From positions 4,008 through 68,007 of the forward strand of contig NZ_DDHJ01000002.1 of assembly GCF_002338065.1 (NCBI RefSeq): DNA of 64,000 nt. The letters are read 5' to 3'. A program made the translations under genes and the position numbers. Shown piece by piece: positions 15,993 through 24,514 of this stretch; the first letter of the stretch is position 1, and every line of letters begins with the position of its first letter. The notes under the pieces were generated by a model. That model did no database searches. It was given only the letters and a program-made list of their open reading frames with translations, and had not been told where the DNA came from. This DNA is from Pseudomonas sp. UBA1879. GTDB taxonomy: Bacteria > Pseudomonadota > Gammaproteobacteria > Pseudomonadales > Pseudomonadaceae.

Positions 15993-16940
15993 ATGAAAAA
16001 ATACGCTTCGATAGGGATGTTTATTCTCGGCACCAGTTTTGTTTTTCTAACCAGTTGTGCTAGCCCGCCCTCCACCAGCGCTCCATTGACAGCGTCAATG
16101 CCCAGTGTGCAGTCGTCGATACAGGAAAACCTCGGCGAACAAGTCGCTCGCCACCTTAATGAGCGATACAACGATACTCGGGCCAATTGCGGGTCGCCCT
16201 CACTACCGTCGTTTCTGTGCAGTGGAATTTTGTTAAGAGGCACTGGCACAGGGAATTATCCGATATGGAATAACTCTCAAAACTCGAAAGATCGCGGCAG
16301 CGTTTCGTTCTCATACCTCCGCAAAGACAATAACTTTCAGCACTTGGCGTACGGCTACAGCAGTGGGTTTATTTTTCAGTCATATAGCCATGTGCCAGCC
16401 AAACTCCATCCAGAAGTGCTCTGCTCTTTTCCAATAGATGCATGGACAGATGGCCGAGCAAGCTCGGGGTGTGGGGCTTACTCTGGGCGCCCTTCCAGTG
16501 GTCCTTGCCATCTGAATGGCGTAGTGACCGCCGCCCAATGGTGGACGCATTACAGCTCTGCAACAGGAAATAAGAATACCGGACAATGCGGCTTCGATGT
16601 GAGGGACAGCCGAAATGAATTGGCCGGGCCTGCATTTGCAGCGAGCGTGCAGGCGCGGACATATTTCAGCGGCAGCGCCGCCGCGGCCGAACAAAACGAA
16701 GTGGCTATCAAGGTGTGGGCCGATAATCTGGGCAGGACATTACCGCTCGAGGCCTTCTTTTATATTTACGGTTCCACTGGACGTGCAAATGCACAGATCC
16801 AGCAAAGAAAATTAAAAGCGGCTGACGGCCTTTTAATCCCGATTATCAGCATCAGGCTGGCCCGATCCGACTCCGATAGAGCCACCTTTTATTTTCTTCC
16901 CGCCGACCAGACTGAACCCATGCCACCTGCGCGGTTTTGA
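15993..16940 (+). CDS. Halovibrin-like lipoprotein, paralogue 1
   Basis: The 315-residue protein begins with a lipoprotein signal peptide; the lipobox LTSC places the modified cysteine at residue 22, and the next residue is Ala, which suggests outer-membrane sorting. GGGAG precedes the ATG. The mature region has six cysteines conserved in all three tandem copies and the blocks GEQVARHLNERYND, VSFSYLRKD, SHVPAKLHPEVLCSFPID and GRTLPLEAFFY. These resemble the proteins often annotated as halovibrin (HvnA); Vibrio fischeri halovibrins are secreted NAD-glycohydrolases. The family call is recognition, and activity here is inference. It is the first of three tandem copies reading rightward. Confidence 0.65.
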   Translation: MKKYASIGMFILGTSFVFLTSCASPPSTSAPLTASMPSVQSSIQENLGEQVARHLNERYNDTRANCGSPSLPSFLCSGILLRGTGTGNYPIWNNSQNSKDRGSVSFSYLRKDNNFQHLAYGYSSGFIFQSYSHVPAKLHPEVLCSFPIDAWTDGRASSGCGAYSGRPSSGPCHLNGVVTAAQWWTHYSSATGNKNTGQCGFDVRDSRNELAGPAFAASVQARTYFSGSAAAAEQNEVAIKVWADNLGRTLPLEAFFYIYGSTGRANAQIQQRKLKAADGLLIPIISIRLARSDSDRATFYFLPADQTEPMPPARF

Positions 16941-16989
16941 GTGGCTGTACGGCCGGAAGCCTTCCCCCAGTACCCCGGAGAGTTACACT

Positions 16990-17958
16990 ATGAAACGATC
17001 ACTCATTTTTTTTCGGTCACTGATGTATTCCGTACTCATGCTATTAGCCAGTTGCGCGACCGTCGACCAGACGGGCGTGAATCCGCCAGCACCACCGCTA
17101 TTACAGACGCAGTCGCCGACCACTCAGGAGAATTTGGGTGAGCAGGTGGCAAGGCATTTGACGGAGCGGTACAACAATACAGCTTCTAACTGTGGAAGCA
17201 GTTCGACGCCATCTTTTATCTGCAACGGAGTCATGATAAGAGGCACGGCTAATAATCCCACTTTTCATGTCTGGAATAATAGCCCGGCGGCCAGGGCAAA
17301 GGGCGGTGTGTCGTTTTCTTATCTGAGAAGTGACGCGAAATTTAAAACATTCGCTTACGGTTACACCAACGGCTACATCATGACTGCTTACTCCTTTGTG
17401 CCGGAGAAGTTCAAACCCCAAGTACTCTGCTTTTTCCCGATCGATGCAGGCAGTGTCTACAGAGACAATAAAGGCTGCGGTGCTTTCTCCTATCAGGGTT
17501 CGCAGTTTCCAGGCAGTGGCCCGTGTCATTTGAACGGTGTCGTCACCCTGGACCAATGGTGGCAGCACTACAACGCTCATTCTGAAAGCCGCCATTCCTG
17601 GCAGTGTGGTTTCGACGTTTCAGACGGCCGTGACCAGGCAGGCGCGGTTGCGTTTGCAACGGGTGTTGCAGCCATGAAGCGGATGGGGGATGAATCGTTC
17701 GAGACACAAAACGAACTGATCCTCGCGTACTGGAACGACGGTCTTGGGAAAACGCTCCCATTGGAGGCGTTTTTTTATCTGAGAAATTCCGCTCAAGGCA
17801 AAGCCGATGCCCAACGCAATCAGAGGGATTTGAGGGACACCGATGGGGTGGTCATCCCGGTCATCAGTGTTCAGTTACCTCAGAGCCCGGGTGCTCAGGC
17901 CACCTTCTACTACTTGGCCGGCGATCAGGCGGTCACATTGCCTCCTGCGAAACCGTGA
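16990..17958 (+). CDS. Halovibrin-like lipoprotein, paralogue 2
   Basis: The second tandem copy is 322 residues long. The lipobox LASC again gives the lipid-modified cysteine at residue 22. GGAG lies 9 nt before the ATG. It keeps the shared core (GEQVARHLTERYNN, GGVSFSYLRSD, CHLNGVVTLDQWW, CGFDVSDGRD, GKTLPLEAFFYL) and the six shared cysteines, but differs most in the middle: SFVPEKFKPQVLCFFPID replaces the block that copies 1 and 3 share, and the stretch after CGFDV is changed (AGAVAFATGVAAMKRMG). It follows copy 1 by 49 bp, probably one transcript. NAD-glycohydrolase activity is only inferred from family resemblance. Confidence 0.65.
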   Translation: MKRSLIFFRSLMYSVLMLLASCATVDQTGVNPPAPPLLQTQSPTTQENLGEQVARHLTERYNNTASNCGSSSTPSFICNGVMIRGTANNPTFHVWNNSPAARAKGGVSFSYLRSDAKFKTFAYGYTNGYIMTAYSFVPEKFKPQVLCFFPIDAGSVYRDNKGCGAFSYQGSQFPGSGPCHLNGVVTLDQWWQHYNAHSESRHSWQCGFDVSDGRDQAGAVAFATGVAAMKRMGDESFETQNELILAYWNDGLGKTLPLEAFFYLRNSAQGKADAQRNQRDLRDTDGVVIPVISVQLPQSPGAQATFYYLAGDQAVTLPPAKP

Positions 17959-18059
17959 TTGTACTGGCTTGAAAACGATACCCGTTTGAATCGATGACGC
18001 GGTGCACACCTGTTCAATCCGGATGTGCACCGCGGGTGGCCACCAGGGAGGATTGGGTC

Positions 18060-19001
18060 ATGAAGCCATTTGCCTATCTATGGAAAGTGACGCTGTTCAC
18101 TTTCAGTCTTGCTTTGATCAGTTGTAGTCACGTCGAGCCTACCTCTCCAATACCGCCAGCCTCCCAAAGCCGGGCGGTCACCCCAATGGCTGAAGACTTG
18201 GGGCAGCAAGTTGCGCGTCATCTTACAGAGCGTTATGCCAGCAACGTCGCGAACTGTGGAGCCGCTTCGAAGCCTGCCTTTTTATGCAGCGGTATCATGA
18301 TCAGGGGCACCGCAGCCAAGCCGACCTATCATGTCTGGAACAACAGCCCCGCTTCCAAAGCCAAAGGAGGCGTGTCATTCGGCTATCTTCGGAAAGATGC
18401 CGACTTCAGGCAGCTGCCGCTGTATTACAACAATGGTTTTATCTTTCAGTCCTACAGTCACGTTCCTGCAAAGCTTCATCCTGAAGTGCTCTGTTCGTTT
18501 CCTATCGACGGTTATACCGATGGACGAGTGGCTGCTGGCTGTGGTCAACATTCAACGATTGCATCCAGTCGCCCCTGCGATGTAGTGGGTATTACCACAG
18601 CAGCTCAGTGGTGGGCGGCATACACGCCGGGTAATCGATACCAGCAGCAATGCGGATTTGACGTAAGGGACGTGCGCAATGCACTGGCGGGCCCTGCCTT
18701 TTACGCCAGTATCCAGGCACGCGCTTACATGAGCCCCAGCGTTAGGCTTTTAAATAATGAAATCATCATCAAAGCGTGGGCTGACAACCTGGGTAGAACG
18801 TTGCCCCTGGAGGCTTTCTTTTATCTGAACGGTACTGCCGGAAAGGCGGACGCCCAGCGCAATCAGCGAGATTTGAAAGCCACTAATGGTGTGTTGATTC
18901 CTATCATCAGTGTTCGGCTGGCCAGCGCAGCAGGGCAGGCGGCGACGTTTTACTACATTGCTGCAGACCAGACTCAACCGATGCCTCCAGCAGCCCCTTG
19001 A
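18060..19001 (+). CDS. Halovibrin-like lipoprotein, paralogue 3
   Basis: The third tandem copy encodes 313 residues. GGGAGG lies 8 nt before the ATG at 18060, which rules out the in-frame start 22 codons upstream. Lipobox LISC again puts the lipidated cysteine at residue 22. The core is shared with the two upstream genes, and the block SHVPAKLHPEVLCSFPID is identical to copy 1. CGFDVRDVRNALAGPAF and GRTLPLEAFFYLNG also track copy 1 closely, so copies 1 and 3 are nearer to each other than either is to copy 2. The gene converges with cueR, with 11 bp between stop codons and no visible terminator. Confidence 0.65.
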   Translation: MKPFAYLWKVTLFTFSLALISCSHVEPTSPIPPASQSRAVTPMAEDLGQQVARHLTERYASNVANCGAASKPAFLCSGIMIRGTAAKPTYHVWNNSPASKAKGGVSFGYLRKDADFRQLPLYYNNGFIFQSYSHVPAKLHPEVLCSFPIDGYTDGRVAAGCGQHSTIASSRPCDVVGITTAAQWWAAYTPGNRYQQQCGFDVRDVRNALAGPAFYASIQARAYMSPSVRLLNNEIIIKAWADNLGRTLPLEAFFYLNGTAGKADAQRNQRDLKATNGVLIPIISVRLASAAGQAATFYYIAADQTQPMPPAAP

Positions 19002-19012
19002 GGCATTCGTGG

Positions 19013-19414
19013 TCAGTCACAACATCCGCCCGATTCCAGATCCTTGAGAATCGGGCAGTCGGGCCGGTCATCGCCGTGGCAATGTTCGACCAGATCCTGC
19101 AACGTATCCCTCAACCCTGCCAGTTCGGTGATTTTCTGATTCAACTCGGCAATATGCTGCCGCGCGAGCGCTTTGACGTCGGCGCTGGCGCGGCCCCGGT
19201 CCTGCCACAGCGTCAGCAGCTTGCCGACTTCTTCCAGCGAAAAGCCCAAATCTCGCGAGCGTTTGATGAAGGCGAGGGTGTGCAGGTCGTCCTTCCCGTA
19301 CAGCCGATAGCCGCTGTCGGTGCGGTGGGCGGCGTGAAGCAGGCCAATGGATTCGTAATAGCGAATCATCTTGGCGCTGAGGCCGCTGCTTTTGGCAGCT
19401 TGGCCGATGTTCAT
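19013..19414 (-). CDS. cueR: Cu(I)-responsive MerR-family regulator CueR
   Basis: The 133-residue protein has the MerR helix-turn-helix (MNIGQAAKSSGLSAKMIRYYES), a dimerisation coiled coil, and the metal loop C-x7-C formed by Cys112 and Cys120 (CHGDDRPDC), the spacing of Cu(I)/Ag(I) sensors rather than mercury or zinc ones. A CC pair sits near the C-terminus (GGCCD). The start codon overlaps the copA stop by 4 bp, so it is translated from the copA transcript. It should activate copA and copZ by untwisting their 19-bp-spacer promoters; operators are visible before both. Confidence 0.93.
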   Translation of the reverse strand: MNIGQAAKSSGLSAKMIRYYESIGLLHAAHRTDSGYRLYGKDDLHTLAFIKRSRDLGFSLEEVGKLLTLWQDRGRASADVKALARQHIAELNQKITELAGLRDTLQDLVEHCHGDDRPDCPILKDLESGGCCD

Positions 19415-21609
19415 GGCGCGTCTCCTTCATCGTAGGGTTTCCAGGTTTTCAGCAGCAGGGCATTGCTCACCACGCTGACGCTGGACAGCGCCATGGCCGC
19501 CCCCGCCAGCACCGGGTTGAGCAGGCCGAACGCGGCCAGGGGAATGCCGATCAGGTTGTAAACGAAAGCCCAGAACAGGTTCTGGCGAATCTTCGCGTAG
19601 GTCCTGCGGCTGATGCCCAGCGCGGCAGGGATCAACCGGGGATCGCCGCGCATCAGGGTGATGCCTGACGCATGCATGGCGACGTCGGTGCCGCTGCCCA
19701 TGGCAATGCCGATATCGGCAGCAGCGAGGGCTGGGGCGTCGTTGATGCCGTCGCCGACCATCGCCACCACGCCGTTCTTTTTGAGCTCACGCACTGTCGC
19801 CGCTTTGTCCGCAGGCAGCACCTCGGCGTGCACGTCGGAGATGCCCAGCGCTTCGGCTACCACTTTGGCGCTGCCGTGATTGTCGCCTGTCACCAAGTGG
19901 CTGCTGATGTTGCGTTCGGTCAACCGCTCGATGGCCTGAGCGGCGCCTGGCTTGAGGGTGTCACCGAAGGCGAACAGGCCGAGCACTCGGCGTTGGGGGC
20001 TCAGCTCGATGAGCCAGGACAGCGTGCGGCCTTCGGCCTCCCAAGCCTCAGCGGATTCAGCAAGCGTGTCGGGGGGCAAGTCACTTTCTTCAAGCAGCCG
20101 CCTGTTGCCCAGCGCCAATTCGCAGCCTTGCAAGGTACCCGCGATGCCACGCCCGGCGAGCGAGCGGCTTTGGGTGATGTCCTCCAGTGTCAGGCCCTGT
20201 TCGCGTGCGGCGTCCAGGACGGCCTTGGCGAGCGGATGCTCGCTTCCTCGCTGTAGCGCACCGGCCTGTTGCAGCAACGCATTGGCATTGCCATCGATGG
20301 CGATCATGTGGGCAATGCGCGGCGTGCCCGAGGTCAGCGTGCCGGTTTTGTCGAACACGACGGCAGTCACTTCGTGGGCGCGCTCCAGTGCCTCGGCGTC
20401 CTTGATCAGAATGCCGTGGCGCGCGGCGACGCCGGTTCCGGCCATGATCGCAGTGGGGGTCGCGAGACCCAGCGCGCAAGGGCAGGCGATCACCAACACA
20501 GCTACGGCATTAATCAGCGCCGTTTCAGCCGAAGCACCTGCCAGCAGCCAGCCAACCAGCGTCGCAAGCGCCAGCAGCAAGACGACCGGGACGAACACTT
20601 GGCTCACCTTGTCGACCAGCTTCTGAATGGGGGCTTTGGCCGATTGTGCGTCTTCGACAAGCCGGATGATGCGCGCCAGTACAGTCTCGGCCCCCAGCGC
20701 CTGAGTGCGGACCAACAGACGCCCCTCGCCATTGATCGCGCCGCCCGTGACCTTGTCGCCGGGCTGTTTGGCGATAGGCAGACTCTCGCCGCTGATCAAG
20801 GCTTCGTCGGCATGGCTTTGACCCTCGACGACTTCGCCGTCCACCGGGAAGCGCTCGCCGGGTTTGACGAGCACGAGATCGCCTGCCTTCAATGCGCTGA
20901 TCGCTACGTCGGTTTCTTGCACGTCGACGACCCGAATCGCCCGTTCTGGCCTCAAGGCTTCGAGCGCACGAATCGCGCTGGCGGTCTGGCGCTTGGCGCT
21001 GCTTTCCAGGTATTTCCCTAGCAACACCAAGGCGATGACCACCGCTGACGCTTCGAAATACAGGTGCGGCATCCCACCGGCTGGCGTGACAAGCCACTGA
21101 TAGACGCTCAACCCGTAACCCGCGCTGGTGCCCAGCGCTACCAGCAGGTCCATGTTCCCGGCCATCGCCCGCACAGCCTTGAATGCCGCCACGTAAAAGC
21201 GCGCGCCGAGAAAAAACTGCACGGGGGTTGCCAGCACGAACTGAAGCCAGGCAGGCAGCATCCAGTGCACGCCAAACGGTTGCAACAGCATCGGAAGCAC
21301 CAGCGGCAGGGCGAGCACGATGGCGAGGGTCAAATGCCAGCGTTCGCTGTCGTGGCGTTTGAGTTGGTCGGCCTGCTGCGCGGCGGTGTCCTGCTCGAGG
21401 CTGGCGCCATAACCGGCTTTATCCACCGCCGCGATCAGGTGAGCGGGGTCGATTTTTTGCAGGACTTCGACGTGAGCGCGTTCATTGGCGAGGTTGACGG
21501 TGGCGCTCTTTACGCCGGGGACTTTGCGCAACGCGCGCTCGACACGCCCCGCGCAGCTGGCGCAAGTCATGCCGGTGATGGGCAGATCGAACGTGTCGGG
21601 GCTGGACAT
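19411..21609 (-). CDS. copA: Cu(I)-exporting P1B-type ATPase
   Basis: The 732-residue protein has one N-terminal heavy-metal-associated domain with GMTCASC (Cys16, Cys19), then the P-type ATPase core: the membrane CPC motif (IACPCALGLATP), the phosphorylation site DKTGTLT, TGDN, and GDGINDAPALAAADIG. It pumps Cu(I) from the cytoplasm across the inner membrane. AAGGAG lies 8 nt before the ATG at 21609; an upstream in-frame start overlapping the operator is rejected. The gene is followed directly by cueR (4-bp overlap) and preceded by a perfect CueR palindrome. Confidence 0.95.
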   Translation of the reverse strand: MSSPDTFDLPITGMTCASCAGRVERALRKVPGVKSATVNLANERAHVEVLQKIDPAHLIAAVDKAGYGASLEQDTAAQQADQLKRHDSERWHLTLAIVLALPLVLPMLLQPFGVHWMLPAWLQFVLATPVQFFLGARFYVAAFKAVRAMAGNMDLLVALGTSAGYGLSVYQWLVTPAGGMPHLYFEASAVVIALVLLGKYLESSAKRQTASAIRALEALRPERAIRVVDVQETDVAISALKAGDLVLVKPGERFPVDGEVVEGQSHADEALISGESLPIAKQPGDKVTGGAINGEGRLLVRTQALGAETVLARIIRLVEDAQSAKAPIQKLVDKVSQVFVPVVLLLALATLVGWLLAGASAETALINAVAVLVIACPCALGLATPTAIMAGTGVAARHGILIKDAEALERAHEVTAVVFDKTGTLTSGTPRIAHMIAIDGNANALLQQAGALQRGSEHPLAKAVLDAAREQGLTLEDITQSRSLAGRGIAGTLQGCELALGNRRLLEESDLPPDTLAESAEAWEAEGRTLSWLIELSPQRRVLGLFAFGDTLKPGAAQAIERLTERNISSHLVTGDNHGSAKVVAEALGISDVHAEVLPADKAATVRELKKNGVVAMVGDGINDAPALAAADIGIAMGSGTDVAMHASGITLMRGDPRLIPAALGISRRTYAKIRQNLFWAFVYNLIGIPLAAFGLLNPVLAGAAMALSSVSVVSNALLLKTWKPYDEGDAP

Positions 21610-21640
21610 CCTGAAGGCTCCTTGAAGGCGATTGCCGACA

Positions 21641-21672
21641 AGGATCAACCTTGCCACGCTGGCAAGGTCAAG
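21641..21672 (-). promoter_or_regulatory. CueR operator and promoter of copA-cueR
   Basis: ACCTTGCCA CGC TGGCAAGGT is a perfect 21-bp palindrome at 21648-21668. On the minus strand it lies inside TTGACC - 19 bp - GATCCT, the long spacer typical of MerR-family promoters. It is 32 bp or more upstream of the copA start. Confidence 0.85.
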
Positions 21673-21769
21673 TGCCAGTTTTCAAGTCTGGGGCCTGACC
21701 GGCCATATTCGCCAGCAAACTGCCTCCCACACAAAAACGACGCCGCTTCGCGTCGTGCTGGTTTGCTGC

Positions 21770-22150
21770 CTAATAGTTGAGGTCGGCGCGCTTGAGGTAC
21801 ATCCCGTTCGGCCCGGAGGCAATGCGGTATTTGGCGATTTCGCCCGCATTCATGTGAATGCGCGTGTTGTTTTGCGCTTCGATTCCGGGCGAACACCCTG
21901 GCATTTGTGAAGGCAGGACGCGCAGACGGACGGATTGGTCCCCCGCGGGCAGGTTGAAAGAAACCGACTCTTCCTGAAACAGCCGTCCGACCAGTTGGTC
22001 TTGCAGGAAAATGCCAATTTCGCAAGGCGTAGCCACTTCCAGGCGTTCGCGGGAAATGATCAGCACGCCGTAATCCTGATCGGCCTGGGCCCACGAAGCG
22101 GAAGCCAGCAGACCGATAAACCCAGCGATGCGAAAGGCAGACCCGCCCAT
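21770..22150 (-). CDS. Hypothetical exported protein between copA and copZ
   Basis: The 126-residue product starts MGGSAFRIAGFIGLLA with a signal peptide ending near WAQA, so it is probably periplasmic. AGGAG lies 8 nt before the ATG at 22150. The mature part is short, beta-rich, and has two cysteines (ATPCEIG and PGCSPG) that could form a disulfide. I do not recognise the family. It reads leftward between the copA promoter and the copZ promoter, but no copper-binding Met/His cluster is seen, so a role in copper handling rests on position only. Confidence 0.7.
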   Translation of the reverse strand: MGGSAFRIAGFIGLLASASWAQADQDYGVLIISRERLEVATPCEIGIFLQDQLVGRLFQEESVSFNLPAGDQSVRLRVLPSQMPGCSPGIEAQNNTRIHMNAGEIAKYRIASGPNGMYLKRADLNY

Positions 22151-22232
22151 GGCCGATACTCCTGATGTATGTTGATGAAACACTTTGGCTCAGCTGTCAT
22201 ACGAATACCAGCCCGGCAGCTCCGCTGAAAAC

Positions 22233-22263
22233 TTGACCTTGCCACGGCGGGAAGGTTGAAGAT
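22233..22263 (+). promoter_or_regulatory. CueR operator and promoter of copZ
   Basis: TTGACC (22233-22238), a 19-bp spacer and GAAGAT (22258-22263) surround the imperfect palindrome ACCTTGCCACGGCGGGAAGGT (22236-22256). It has the same design as the copA promoter, so copZ should be induced by CueR independently of copA. Confidence 0.8.
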
Positions 22264-22304
22264 GCCGACGTTCGATGTATCTCACCCTACAGAGGAATCA
22301 CGAC

Positions 22305-22502
22305 ATGCAAATCTTCAACGTGCAAGGCATGACCTGCGGCCACTGCGTGCGCGCCGTTACCGACGCGATCAAGGGTGAAGACCCGGCTGCCGAGGTGCAG
22401 ATTGACCTGGCAAAGGGGGAGGTCGCGGTGCAGAGCCAACTGGCCGCCGACCAGATCATCGGATTGATTGTGGAGGAGGGGTATACCGCGAAGATGGCGT
22501 GA
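22305..22502 (+). CDS. copZ: Copper chaperone, CopZ-like heavy-metal-associated protein
   Basis: This 65-residue protein is a single HMA domain with the Cu(I)-binding motif GMTCGHC (Cys11 and Cys14). It should carry Cu(I) in the cytoplasm and hand it to CopA. AGAGGA lies 8 nt before the ATG at 22305; the earlier in-frame ATG has no such site. It is transcribed away from copA from its own CueR-type promoter 40 bp upstream. Confidence 0.9.
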   Translation: MQIFNVQGMTCGHCVRAVTDAIKGEDPAAEVQIDLAKGEVAVQSQLAADQIIGLIVEEGYTAKMA

Positions 22503-22516
22503 TTGATCGATGACCT

Positions 22517-22542
22517 GTGGGAGTGAGCAACCTTACTCCCAC
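22517..22542. repeat. Short palindrome (REP-like) after copZ
   Basis: GTGGGAGT and ACTCCCAC are exact inverted arms 10 bp apart, 14 bp after the copZ stop. It resembles half of the local REP elements. No T-run follows, so a terminator role is doubtful. Confidence 0.5.
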
Positions 22543-22577
22543 ACTGCGCCCTGTTGGGCAAACAGAACCGGCTCGAT

Positions 22578-24437
22578 TCAATAGTGATACCACTTCAACT
22601 CCAGCATCACTTCATTCACCGGCGACGTCAGCTCGCTGAACTCGCGTTGAGCGCTCAGCCGCAGTCCCAGGTTTCGCGACAATTCCCACTGCTGATTCAG
22701 ACTGATCGTGCGACGCACTTCGCCGTTGGTGAAGTAGTCGCCTTTGCCCTCAAGACTCAGATTGCCCAGCGGATTGCGCCATAGCACGCCTGTATTGAAA
22801 CCCGCCGCAGGCGAGACGAGCGCGTCGAAGTCATTGTTGTGTTCGATGCGCACTGTCCCCAGCGCAAAGCCTAGCGCGTCATCCCCTAACTTCCAGGTGC
22901 CGCCCGCGCCGCCGTTGACGTGGCTAACGAGGTTTTCATCGCCATGCTTCCCAAGCACGCGCTCAAGACCGCCTGCGACTTGCCACGACCAGGGTTGCAG
23001 TAGCTCGTTACGCGGTGTGAGCGAGCGGATAGTGGCGAGATCCAGCTGCTGCACCTGCCATTTGTTGTTCTCGTACTGGCGCAGTTTCAATTGCAGAATT
23101 TCAATCTGAGCGCCGAGTGGGAAGCCGTAGGCATTATCGTTCAGGTCGTGATAGGCCATGCGCAGCCCGTATTCAGCGAAAGCCTTGTCGTCCCGCGTAC
23201 CCGCGCCGAGCTGCCAGGTGCGGGATTCGTGGCCGTCTTCAGGCAAACCTGGACGTTCGATTTCCAATGCTGGCGGCGGGTTGCTGCTGATCGCCCTCAA
23301 CAGATCGTAGCTGCGTTGCGAGCGGGCAGCATCGCGCTCTTCGCCATTGGCGCGATAGCGTTCGAGCCGATACGCCGCATCTTGAATCAATGCTCGGCGG
23401 TCCTTCGGTACGGCGAGGTATTCCGGGGTTTGCAACTGTTGCTGGTCGGCGCTGACCTTCAGCACCCACTGCTTTTCATCGTGATTCAGGGGCTCGGCGC
23501 GGCTCAGCAGCTCGCGCTCTTTCGACGGCCGATAATCGATCTTCTCCACCAGCCCGGCGTCTTTCACGGCGCGTACGGTGTCGGTGGGAATGGCCGTCAG
23601 GCGAAATTGCGGCGTGAGGTTCAGGCTCGGACGCGCGACCTGCAACAGCTCCAGCAGACGGTAGGAGCAGTTTTCATCGAAGAAGAAATAGCCGAAGCGA
23701 ATCTGCTTAAGTTCCCACACGTGCTCCACCATACGCCGCGTTTCTTCTGGCGTCAGGTTCAGGCGGTATTCCCACAAATCACGGTTTTCGAGACTGCGGT
23801 ACTCGGAGAGTTTTTCCTGATACGGCACGAGCGCGAATAGGCCGGGGTAGCCACCCATCAGGCCTTTCCACGCGTAAAGAATGCTGTTGTCCGAGCCTTC
23901 GATGTAAGCGCCGAAATTGATCGCGTAGCTGAGCAGGGCGGTCTTGTTCGCCTGCACATTGGCCTGGTCGATACGCAGCAGGGTGTGGCCGAACATCGAC
24001 GAGGGGCTGTTGAGGTAGGCGGCGGGGAAGATCATGACGGTGCTGTCCGGCGCCACGTCAGAGAACCATTTGTTGAATTCCTTGCAGTCCACGGCCGGCA
24101 GGTCAGTGAGCTTCAGCTCGGTCCGCAGAAAGCGCGTGCGCGAAGGGTAGACGCATTGCGGATGCAGATCTTCCTTGCCTTGCACGACAGGGCGATAAAT
24201 CGCGTCGAGGGTCGCGGCCAGTTCAGCCTTGGGGTCATGGGCGCCATCGACAGCGAGAAAGAATTTGGGGTCATCGACATAGCTACGCCAGCCGCCGAGC
24301 TTGCCGGACTCATAATGGCCGATGGCGATCCAGAACCTGGAATCGGCCAGTTGCTGCAAACGTGCATTATCGACATGTGGCGCGGCATACAGCGGGGCGC
24401 AGACACAGAGCGCCAGCCAGGCAAGGCGTTTGAGCAT
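22578..24437 (-). CDS. DUF4105 (Lnb N-terminal-like) periplasmic protein
   Basis: The 619-residue product starts MLKRLAWLALCVCAPLYA with a signal peptide. The middle carries the DUF4105 signatures: SSMFGHTLLRID, AYIEGSDNSILYAWKGLMGG and RFGYFFFDENCSYRLLELL, including the Cys-His pair (FGHT ... ENC) that suggests a papain-like fold. The last 200 residues are beta-strand-rich and end in LELKWYHY, which may be a beta-barrel. This points to an envelope protein, perhaps acting on cell-envelope material; the reaction is unknown. The ribosome-binding site is weak at this ATG and at the TTG 18 bp upstream. The DUF3015 gene lies just upstream in the same direction. Confidence 0.78.
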   Translation of the reverse strand: MLKRLAWLALCVCAPLYAAPHVDNARLQQLADSRFWIAIGHYESGKLGGWRSYVDDPKFFLAVDGAHDPKAELAATLDAIYRPVVQGKEDLHPQCVYPSRTRFLRTELKLTDLPAVDCKEFNKWFSDVAPDSTVMIFPAAYLNSPSSMFGHTLLRIDQANVQANKTALLSYAINFGAYIEGSDNSILYAWKGLMGGYPGLFALVPYQEKLSEYRSLENRDLWEYRLNLTPEETRRMVEHVWELKQIRFGYFFFDENCSYRLLELLQVARPSLNLTPQFRLTAIPTDTVRAVKDAGLVEKIDYRPSKERELLSRAEPLNHDEKQWVLKVSADQQQLQTPEYLAVPKDRRALIQDAAYRLERYRANGEERDAARSQRSYDLLRAISSNPPPALEIERPGLPEDGHESRTWQLGAGTRDDKAFAEYGLRMAYHDLNDNAYGFPLGAQIEILQLKLRQYENNKWQVQQLDLATIRSLTPRNELLQPWSWQVAGGLERVLGKHGDENLVSHVNGGAGGTWKLGDDALGFALGTVRIEHNNDFDALVSPAAGFNTGVLWRNPLGNLSLEGKGDYFTNGEVRRTISLNQQWELSRNLGLRLSAQREFSELTSPVNEVMLELKWYHY

Positions 24438-24514
24438 AGAGTGGCAACTAATCAAAGAGGGGCGGAAGGCGTTAAAAATCCTGCCTCCCGAGAGGGGAGG
24501 CAGGTGTCACGACT

